From: Methylomarinum sp. Ch1-1
GTDB taxonomy: Bacteria; Pseudomonadota; Gammaproteobacteria; Methylococcales; Methylomonadaceae
Reading direction: 5' to 3'
DNA length: 64,000 nucleotides
Assembly: GCF_030717995.2 (NCBI RefSeq)
Contig: NZ_CP157743.1
Span: forward strand, 3,250,501-3,314,500
Shown here: piece by piece, positions 56,928 to 64,000 of the stretch
How positions within the stretch are numbered: the stretch's first letter is position 1
How the letters are laid out: each line of letters begins with the position of its first letter
Position numbers and translations under genes: made by a program
Notes under the pieces: model-generated
The model's database searches: none
Told to the model about the DNA's origin: nothing
What the model saw: only the letters and a program-made list of their open reading frames with translations

Positions 56928-57533
56928 ATGAAACGCCTAATCGTATTGATCTTAGTAATGTTTTTCAGCTTTATCAATTACGCCCAAGCCGAGCAAAGTC
57001 CGGCCAAAGCCACCTTTGCAGGCGGTTGTTTCTGGTGCATGGAATCCGCCTTCGACAAACTGCCCGGCGTGCTTGAAACGCTCTCCGGCTACACCGGTGG
57101 CCGGAACAAAGATCCAAGTTACGAACAGGTTTCAGGCGGATGGACAGGTCATTACGAGGCACTGCAAATCACATACGATCCGGAAAAAATCAGCTACCGA
57201 CAACTTTTGCAGGTATTCTGGCATAATATCGACCCTACCGATGATGAGGGACAATTCTGCGATAAAGGCCCGCAATACCGCTCCGCCATTTTCTATCACC
57301 ATGACGAACAAAAGCGACTCGCCCTCGAATCAAAAAACAATCTGCAAAATAGTCAAAAATTTCCCGAGCCGATAAAAACCGCCATCAAAGCGGCCGGTCC
57401 TTTTTATCTAGCCGAACCCTATCATCAGAACTATTACCGTAAAAACCCGCTTTCCTATCAATTTTATCGCTATACCTGCGGGCGTGACAGGCGTCTGAAC
57501 GAATTATGGGGCGAATCTAACGATATCAGATAG
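56928..57533 (+). CDS. msrA: Periplasmic peptide-methionine (S)-S-oxide reductase
   Basis: MsrA repairs oxidised methionine. The 201-residue protein starts at ATG 56928, giving a clear signal peptide (RLIVLILVMFFSFINYAQA), so it works in the periplasm. The catalytic motif GGCFWCMESAF has the nucleophile at Cys34; GYTGG, GHYEALQITYDP and EPYHQNYY are also present. A further cysteine (YTCGRD) may recycle the enzyme. An earlier in-frame start would destroy the signal peptide. Confidence 0.94.
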   Translation: MKRLIVLILVMFFSFINYAQAEQSPAKATFAGGCFWCMESAFDKLPGVLETLSGYTGGRNKDPSYEQVSGGWTGHYEALQITYDPEKISYRQLLQVFWHNIDPTDDEGQFCDKGPQYRSAIFYHHDEQKRLALESKNNLQNSQKFPEPIKTAIKAAGPFYLAEPYHQNYYRKNPLSYQFYRYTCGRDRRLNELWGESNDIR

Positions 57534-57547
57534 CTCTGGAAGAACTG

Positions 57548-57813
57548 TGCGCACCATCCCTGGCGGTCAGATTTCGTGCTCAAGCCTACGCCGCACAAGG
57601 ACGTGTAAGTGCAGCGATAAGCAGGAGCTGTTAGCTGCCACGGACGTATTCACCCAGCACCTAAATTCCATGGCTACAGGACTTATTTTACATTCCAGGA
57701 TAATTTAGGTGCTGGGTGAACGGCGTCTTCTGGAAGCGCTACCTGATACAGGCGGATTTCTTAACCTGAACTCAGGTTAAACACAGCAAAAATGCTCAAA
57801 TTGGGAATTGCTG
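57548..57813. repeat. Composite repeat region downstream of msrA
   Basis: Blocks known from other repeats are joined here: CCGCACAAGGA (as at about 873), the palindromic element at 57653-57720, GGCGTCTTCTGGA (as at 28442), TTAACCTGAACTCAGGTTAA (57761-57780, as in the element at 4087) and a right end GGGAATTGCTG like that of the element at 5058. No matching flanking duplication was found, so it looks like a mosaic of several elements. Confidence 0.6.
57653..57720. repeat. 68-bp palindromic element, copy 4
   Basis: Same arms as the other copies, preceded by TTCA and ending TGAA, with the loop TCCATGGCTACAGGACTTAT close to copy 1. The flank CGGCGTCTTCTGG matches the empty site of the type B element at 28441. 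Confidence 0.85.
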
Positions 57814-57884
57814 GCGCCTACCGAGTACCCGTCAAATATAGGCGGCCTCGACAACTTAATATTTGAACCGACAGAAAGCACAAA

Positions 57885-58808
57885 ATGCCGACGCTTAATC
57901 GTATCGACCCAATAAAGCTGACAAGCGAACAACATCGACACAATTTAAATCAAATCGTTAATTCGCATCTCGATGAGGCAAAAAACCGCGTCACACCGGT
58001 CTACGAAAAATATTTCGCCTCCCCCAAAGGGGTCTTGAGTCGCCATTGGAGAAATCGCAGCGATATACCGAAAGAATTAGCGGCGCTGCCCCGTTCTGCA
58101 TGGAGTTTGCTTAAGTCAGCCAAGACTAAAAACAACAAGCAAACGATCGATCACAATAATTTTCTCAGCTTGTCCGGTAAACAACTGGAGTTGCATAACG
58201 CAATTCAAGAGGATTTACTCGATATACAAGGATTGGATCAAAAACTTCAGAATTATGTCCTGCAAAACCAAGCCCATTTTGAAGCAAGGCTTAATGATTT
58301 ACTTGAAGATTTACCTGGCCGCCAACGAGAAAAATTCGAGCAACAACTTCGTCTACATATTGAACGAATGAGTCTTCCAGTCGAAGGCTCAAGAGAGGCA
58401 TTGATGTTTTTACTGACCGGCTTGATTGGCAAGGGCGTTGGAGCGAGTAGTTTTGGCAGCAGCATCGCAACAGGCCAAGCGGCGGCAACAGCCATGTATA
58501 GCGGTCATCTGTCCTGGTGGAGCAGTATCTGGATGAACTTAACCGGCGGCATACCTGCTTGGGTCAGTATTGCCGGCGCGGCAAGTGGATTTGTCGCGGC
58601 TCTGATGATCGCTCCTCTGTTTTCACCATGGTTGGAAATTGGAATTAATCGCTATCGCGGTAAAAAAATGTTATTTGACGTGATTGAGCATGTCCGGACC
58701 CGCGTCATCAAACCTCCAAGCGATACGGTCGATGTCTTAGGTAAACTAGCACTCTATCTGCAGTTGCTGCCCGATATCATTAATATTGCCAAAAAGATAA
58801 AGCGTTAA
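57885..58808 (+). CDS. Membrane protein of unknown function
   Basis: The 307-residue protein has a mainly helical, charged N-terminal half (1-165) and a hydrophobic centre with two to three membrane segments (about 168-195 and 208-245), then a helical tail. The layout recalls the stalk-plus-membrane part of dynamin-like GTPases but there is no P-loop. I do not recognise the family. It is a single gene behind a repeat region. Confidence 0.7.
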   Translation: MPTLNRIDPIKLTSEQHRHNLNQIVNSHLDEAKNRVTPVYEKYFASPKGVLSRHWRNRSDIPKELAALPRSAWSLLKSAKTKNNKQTIDHNNFLSLSGKQLELHNAIQEDLLDIQGLDQKLQNYVLQNQAHFEARLNDLLEDLPGRQREKFEQQLRLHIERMSLPVEGSREALMFLLTGLIGKGVGASSFGSSIATGQAAATAMYSGHLSWWSSIWMNLTGGIPAWVSIAGAASGFVAALMIAPLFSPWLEIGINRYRGKKMLFDVIEHVRTRVIKPPSDTVDVLGKLALYLQLLPDIINIAKKIKR

Positions 58809-58971
58809 TCGCTAATGATTTATCGACATCCACGCCGAAATTCAAGCCGAAAGGCCTAGCGCAAGCAAGCGATTCTAAACCGTCGTCGGAAACCAGTGAC
58901 GAAATAGGCCGGCCATCAGGTTAGGCGCCATTTAGGTCTTTCGATTGTCATCGTAGTGCGAATATTATAGA

Positions 58972-59018
58972 TTGACAGAATATCGTATGTATGATTATAT
59001 CTGAATATCCGTATATCA
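58972..59018 (+). promoter_or_regulatory. arsR promoter and probable ArsR operator
   Basis: TTGACA (58972-58977) is a perfect -35 box, with TTATAT (58995-59000) at 17 bp. The AT-rich imperfect repeat ATATCTGAATATCCGTATAT (58998-59017) overlaps the -10 box, where ArsR repressors bind. It lies just upstream of the arsR ATG at 59033. Confidence 0.55.
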
Positions 59019-59032
59019 ATAAGTAACTTGCC

Positions 59033-59383
59033 ATGCTGACACCGGTACAATTTTTTAAATGCCTTTCCGACGATACGCGTCTTCGCTGCGTGACGCTGTT
59101 GCATCGGGAAGGCAAGCTGTGCGTCTGCGAGTTGACGACTGCGCTGGACTTGTCGCAGCCGAAAATCTCCCGGCATTTGGCTTTGCTGCGTCAATCCGGA
59201 TTGCTGCTCGACAGCCGCGAAGGACAATGGGTTTATTACCGAATCAACCCGGATTTGCCGGGCTGGGCTTATCCGCTGCTCGACGAGGCATTGGCGGCGG
59301 TGCAAGCGAGCGAACCTTTCAGAAACGATCTGGAACGGTTGCAGCGCATGGAAGGTCGTCCGGAACTGGCGGTGTGCTGCTAA
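59033..59383 (+). CDS. arsR: ArsR-family arsenic-responsive repressor
   Basis: The 116-residue winged-helix repressor has the metalloid-binding pair LCVCEL (Cys30 and Cys32) at the start of the DNA-binding region, the classic ArsR site, and a further CC at the C-terminus. The recognition helix is LSQPKISRHLALLRQSG. It probably represses the downstream operon until arsenite binds. Confidence 0.95.
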   Translation: MLTPVQFFKCLSDDTRLRCVTLLHREGKLCVCELTTALDLSQPKISRHLALLRQSGLLLDSREGQWVYYRINPDLPGWAYPLLDEALAAVQASEPFRNDLERLQRMEGRPELAVCC

Positions 59384-59405
59384 TTTTGTGTTTGCAATAT
59401 ATGCT

Positions 59406-59415
59406 TATTCGAATA
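59406..59415. promoter_or_regulatory. Possible second ArsR site before the arsI-like gene
   Basis: TATTCGAATA is a perfect palindrome 25 bp upstream of the arsI-like start and similar to half-sites before arsR. It may allow separate control of the rest of the operon. Confidence 0.35.
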
Positions 59416-59439
59416 TCACTATCAACATGAGGACTTGAA

Positions 59440-59931
59440 ATGAAAAGACTACACATCCATCTATCGGTCGACAATCTGGAAAAAAATATCTCCTTTTACA
59501 GCACGCTATTCGGCTGCGAACCGACCGTAAAACACGACGACTACGCGAAATGGATGCTCGACGATCCGCGCGTCAATTTCGCGATCTCCAACCGCAGTCA
59601 ACAGCTCGGTCTCGATCATTTAGGTCTTCAGGCCGAGAACGAGCAGGAACTGGCGGCGATCAAGCAACAACTCGACGCGACCCAAGCGCCGGTCGAGGCC
59701 CAGCAAGACGCGGCCTGCTGTTATGCGCGCTCCGACAAATACTGGATCACCGACCCGCAAGGCATCGCCTGGGAATCTTTTCATTCGCTGAGCGAGATTC
59801 CGACCTTCAACGATGCAAAAGCCGTTTCCGACGGCGAAAATCCGTTCGCCTGCCGCCCGGCCGAAAAGTCGACGTCGAGCTGCTGCCCCAGTCCTACGCC
59901 TGAAAATACCGATTCATCGTGCTGCGGATAA
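59440..59931 (+). CDS. arsI: ArsI-like C-As lyase (glyoxalase/dioxygenase fold)
   Basis: The 163-residue protein has the vicinal-oxygen-chelate fold with likely iron ligands His5, His60 and Glu112 and the paired cysteines CCYARSDK (93-94) that bind trivalent organoarsenicals. ArsI cleaves methyl or aryl groups from organoarsenicals. The relative CadI (cadmium-induced) cannot be fully excluded. Two further CC pairs at the C-terminal tail (SSCCPS and SSCCG) may help metalloid binding. It is next to an ArsP-like permease. Confidence 0.88.
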   Translation: MKRLHIHLSVDNLEKNISFYSTLFGCEPTVKHDDYAKWMLDDPRVNFAISNRSQQLGLDHLGLQAENEQELAAIKQQLDATQAPVEAQQDAACCYARSDKYWITDPQGIAWESFHSLSEIPTFNDAKAVSDGENPFACRPAEKSTSSCCPSPTPENTDSSCCG

Positions 59932-59974
59932 ACACTATGCCGTAAATTCTACTTTTTGACCGGAGGATGAAGAC

Positions 59975-61297
59975 ATGAATACATTCTGGAAAGACGAATG
60001 GAAACCGCTGACGTTGATCACGGCGGTATTCATCCTGTGTTTTTATCTGCCGGTCGAAACGTTACAGGATTCCAAACGTCTGGCCGATTCGTTCTGGGAG
60101 TCCTTGTATCTGGTGCGCTGGTATGCGCAGGAGCATGTGCTGCTGTGTCTGATTCCGGCGTTCATCATCGCCGGCGCGATTTCGGTGTTCATCAGTCAGG
60201 GCGCGGTGATGAAATACCTGGGCGTCCAAGCCAATAAAGTTTTGGCCTATGGCGTCGCTTCGGTTTCCGGCACCTTGCTGGCGGTGTGTTCTTGCACCGT
60301 GTTGCCGTTGTTCGCTGGCATTTATAAACGGGGCGCCGGTTTAGGACCTGCGATCGCTTTCTTGTATTCGGGGCCCGCGATCAATGTATTGGCGATCGTG
60401 CTGACCGCCAAGGTACTGGGCGCGGAGCTGGGTATCGCGCGGGCGATCGGCGCCATTGTCTTCAGCATCGTGATCGGCTTGCTGATGAGCCTGATTTTCC
60501 GCAAGGAAGAACAGGCCAAGGCAGCCTCAGGTCTGGTCATGCCTACCGAAGATGAAAACCGCCCACTCTGGCAAAACGCCGTGTTCTTTTTCGTGATGGT
60601 TGCGATTCTGGTGTTTGCCAACTGGGGCCAGCCGATGGAAACGAGCGGCCTGTGGTATGGGCTTTATGCCGCTAAATGGTGGCTGACCGGCCTGTTCGGT
60701 TTGCTGTTTGCCGTGTTGCTGACGAGTTGGTTCAACTTGAAATCGGCCTGGGTGACGCTGGTCGCCATCATCGTCGCGGCGCTGGCTTTCGTGTTTCCCG
60801 AGCAGCCGCTGGCGGCGTTCAGCGCCGCAGTGATCGGCTTTACCGTGTTGACGTCTTCGGCGCAGGACGAGGCCGGCGATTGGTTCGCTTCCAGTTGGGA
60901 TTTCGCCAAGTTGATTCTGCCGCTGTTGTTGATTGGCGTGCTGATCGCCGGTTTCCTGCTCGGCCGGCCCGGCCACGAAGCGATGCTTCCGTCGGATTGG
61001 ATTACGCGCGCGGTTGGCGGCAATTCGTTCTCGGCGAACCTCTTGGCGTCCGTGGCCGGCGCTTTCATGTATTTCGCAACCCTGACCGAAGTGCCGATCC
61101 TGCAAGGCCTGATCGGCAACGGCATGGGCCAGGGCCCTTCGTTGGCGTTGTTGTTGGCGGGCCCCGCCTTATCGCTGCCGAATCTGCTGGTGATTCGAAC
61201 CGTGATGGGCAATGCGAAAACCCTGGTGTTCTTATCGCTGGTGGTCGTCATGGCGACGGCCTCCGGCATGTTTTACGGATTTTTGATGGGGAATTGA
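59975..61297 (+). CDS. arsP: ArsP-like permease (organoarsenical efflux)
   Basis: The 440-residue protein has ten or so membrane helices and the CSCTVLPLFAGI motif typical of the UPF0718/ArsP permease family, whose members export trivalent methyl- or aromatic arsenicals. The Shine-Dalgarno GGAGG is 8-9 bp before the ATG at 59975. It is one base from the thioredoxin-like gene. Family members also occur with other substrates, so efflux of organoarsenicals is supported mainly by the arsI neighbour. Confidence 0.82.
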   Translation: MNTFWKDEWKPLTLITAVFILCFYLPVETLQDSKRLADSFWESLYLVRWYAQEHVLLCLIPAFIIAGAISVFISQGAVMKYLGVQANKVLAYGVASVSGTLLAVCSCTVLPLFAGIYKRGAGLGPAIAFLYSGPAINVLAIVLTAKVLGAELGIARAIGAIVFSIVIGLLMSLIFRKEEQAKAASGLVMPTEDENRPLWQNAVFFFVMVAILVFANWGQPMETSGLWYGLYAAKWWLTGLFGLLFAVLLTSWFNLKSAWVTLVAIIVAALAFVFPEQPLAAFSAAVIGFTVLTSSAQDEAGDWFASSWDFAKLILPLLLIGVLIAGFLLGRPGHEAMLPSDWITRAVGGNSFSANLLASVAGAFMYFATLTEVPILQGLIGNGMGQGPSLALLLAGPALSLPNLLVIRTVMGNAKTLVFLSLVVVMATASGMFYGFLMGN

Positions 61298-61298
61298 A

Positions 61299-61541
61299 AT
61301 GAAAAAATTACAAATATTAGGTATGGGCTGTAAAAAATGTCATTTGCTGACCGAGCACGCCGAGGCGGCCGCCAAACAATTGGGCATCGAATACGAAATC
61401 GAAAAAGTGACCGATATCGATACGATCACCGACATGGGGGTGATGGCGACGCCGGCGCTGGCGATCGACGGCGCGGTGGTTCTGTCCGGCAAGACCTCGT
61501 CGCCCGAGGAAATCAAAACGATCTTACAAAATCTAAACTAA
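61299..61541 (+). CDS. Small thioredoxin-like redox protein
   Basis: The 80-residue protein is a short thioredoxin/glutaredoxin fold with CKKC (Cys11-X-X-Cys14) and the cis-proline loop MATPALAIDG. Proteins like this often accompany the UPF0718/ArsP permeases. It could reduce the arsenate reductase or the permease cysteines. It starts 1 bp after the arsP stop. Confidence 0.85.
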   Translation: MKKLQILGMGCKKCHLLTEHAEAAAKQLGIEYEIEKVTDIDTITDMGVMATPALAIDGAVVLSGKTSSPEEIKTILQNLN

Positions 61542-61554
61542 CCAGGAATCCAGC

Positions 61555-62034
61555 ATGTTGAATGTATTTGTGATTTGTACCGGCAATTCCTGCCGCAGTG
61601 TCATAGGCGAAGCCCTGTTCAATCATCACGGCCAGGGCCGCATCCGGGCCTTTTCGGCCGGCAGTCATCCGATCGGCCGGATCAACCAGGGCGCACTGGC
61701 GACGCTGAAACGCCATCGTCTGCCGACCGAAGGCTATCAAAGCCAGTCATGGGAAGACTTCGAGCATCAACCGATGGATATCGTGATTACGGTTTGCGAC
61801 AGTGCGCACGGCGAAACCTGTCCGGTCTATCTGACCAAGGCGGTGCGGGCGCATTGGGGCGTGTCCGATCCGGGCCATGTCGAAGGCAGCGAGGAAGAAA
61901 AAATCGCCGCCTTCGAGCAAACCTTCGCGACGCTGGAATTACGCGTCAAGACCATGCTGGAATTGCCGTTGGAAACGATATCGCGCGATGAATTGACCCG
62001 GAAACTCAACGAAATCGGCCAATTGACGGCTTGA
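61555..62034 (+). CDS. arsC: Arsenate reductase, low-molecular-weight phosphatase fold
   Basis: ArsC reduces arsenate to arsenite. The 159-residue protein has the P-loop CTGNSCRS (Cys8, Cys13, Arg14) and the redox pair in [10 protein letters not shown] (Cys81 and Cys89), matching the thioredoxin-coupled ArsC type. The thioredoxin-like gene directly upstream is a plausible electron donor. The product, arsenite, would leave through the Acr3 pump next door. Confidence 0.94.
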   Translation: MLNVFVICTGNSCRSVIGEALFNHHGQGRIRAFSAGSHPIGRINQGALATLKRHRLPTEGYQSQSWEDFEHQPMDIVITVCDSAHGETCPVYLTKAVRAHWGVSDPGHVEGSEEEKIAAFEQTFATLELRVKTMLELPLETISRDELTRKLNEIGQLTA

Positions 62035-62053
62035 GAGCCTACGAGGAGAGGTT

Positions 62054-63379
<1,326 letters not shown>

Positions 63380-63464
63380 CACCCAATGAAAATGGATTTT
63401 ACAAAATCAAAATCATAACAATCAAAGCGGCGCGCGTTAGCCGCTACGGTCGAGGAGATTAACC

Positions 63465-63611
63465 ATGTTTTCCAAAATTATCGTCGGCACCAGCCTTAGC
63501 GAAACTTCCGGTAAAACCTTGTGTTGCCTGAAAGACCTGCGCCAGGCCGGCGCCAAGGAAGTCATACCATCCCATGCGATTGGTTTTTTCAACACGAAGG
63601 AGAAAAAATGA
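63465..63611 (+). pseudogene. Truncated universal stress protein fragment
   Basis: A 48-codon frame with GAGGAG upstream starts MFSKIIVGTSLSETSGKTLCC, the N-terminal strand and helix of a UspA-type protein. It ends after SHAIGFF, where the family continues for another 100 or more residues. The stop overlaps the next start (ATGA), and AAGGAG near its end is the ribosome-binding site of the next gene, so the remnant may persist as a leader for coupled translation. Confidence 0.6.
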
Positions 63612-64000
63612 TTAGTCAAACCGTGACTAACGTCATGCACAGTGATGAGGCAAAAACCAAAGCCGCGATGGCCTACAATGCCGCCGCCGATCATTTCGAC
63701 CATCCGGTCAGTTCGTTTTGGCACCGCTTTGGCCGACGCACTATCGAAAGACTCGATTTACAACCGGGTGAACGCGTACTGGATGTGTGTTCCGGCAGCG
63801 GCGGCTCGGCACTGCCGGCGGCAGTTCGGGTTGGTGCGGACGGCGCCGTGGTGGCGGTCGATCTCGCCGGACGCCTGATCGATCTGGCCAGAGCCAAGGC
63901 CGAAGACCAGCGCCTGAACAACATCGAATTTCGGGTCGACGACATGCTGGCGTTGGGCTATCCCGATCACAGTTTCGATGCGGTTGTTTGCGTATTCGGC
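63608..64000 (+). CDS. Class I SAM-dependent methyltransferase (cut by window end)
   Basis: The first 131 codons show a UbiE-like methyltransferase: motif I VLDVCSGSGGSALPAA, acidic loop VAVDLAGRLI and motif II-III region VDDMLALGYPDHSFDAVVCVFG. No cysteine set typical of ArsM is visible in this part, so an arsenite methyltransferase role is open. It is coupled to the truncated stress protein frame and lies behind the arsenic operon in the same direction. Confidence 0.85.
   Translation, partial: MISQTVTNVMHSDEAKTKAAMAYNAAADHFDHPVSSFWHRFGRRTIERLDLQPGERVLDVCSGSGGSALPAAVRVGADGAVVAVDLAGRLIDLARAKAEDQRLNNIEFRVDDMLALGYPDHSFDAVVCVFG

Noticed and set aside
58916-59305. 129-codon minus-strand open frame over arsR
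   Set aside because: It is antisense to a certain arsR gene and has no recognisable domain.

Overview
The window comes from a gammaproteobacterial methanotroph or methylotroph, most likely Methylococcales. The main evidence is a tetrahydromethanopterin (H4MPT) and methanofuran-analogue gene block (fae, mch, beta-RFAP synthase, several ATP-grasp ligases, MfnE/MfnF-like proteins, pabB) inside a typical gammaproteobacterial housekeeping background (prfB-lysS, lgt, rsmJ, purEK, sufBCDSU, pntAB, a Zur regulon). No rRNA, tRNA or CRISPR array was recognised.

Layout. 1-980: minus-strand 5' part of a group II intron-like RNA, then repeat remnants. 981-5693: prfB-lysS-DUF2818, lgt and a Rieske ferredoxin, with repeats touching both ends of lgt. 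5710-12508: rsmJ and the SUF iron-sulfur operon under an Rrf2 regulator, with a readable promoter. 12527-17447: a secreted protein, a UbiB-like kinase with DUF6781, and purEK. 17493-27797: the most unusual region. It holds an aminotransferase remnant, an NMT1/TauA-like binding-protein gene with one in-frame amber codon, a membrane-bound SpoIIE-type phosphatase, a giant fusion of several solute-binding domains with an ABC permease (split by an IS66 element), an ABC ATPase with an RsbW-like C-terminal domain, a STAS protein and a free RsbW-like protein. This looks like an ABC importer coupled to a partner-switching signalling module, now damaged. 28573-34964: DUF763, a truncated rhombotarget-type lipoprotein, a pair of dynamin-like GTPases, a small lipoprotein and DUF2959. 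34970-46986: cofactor biosynthesis and C1 transfer. 47488-50451: proton-translocating transhydrogenase. 50516-54135: Zur regulon with a visible operator. 54783-58808: sterol-desaturase-like enzyme, short LOV photoreceptor, SRPBCC protein, periplasmic MsrA and an unknown membrane protein. 58972-64000: arsenic operon (arsR, arsI-like, arsP-like, thioredoxin-like, arsC, acr3), a truncated universal stress protein and a methyltransferase cut by the window end.

A second theme is a set of short modular repeats. Three non-autonomous elements have ends close to GTAACTATTCAG, almost the same as the ends of the resident IS66 element, and each lies between perfect 8-bp direct repeats, as IS66 does. A 68-69 bp palindromic element sits inside several of these repeats. 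Comparison of filled and empty copies shows exactly what is gained or lost, and one repeat seems to be a hybrid joined at this palindrome.
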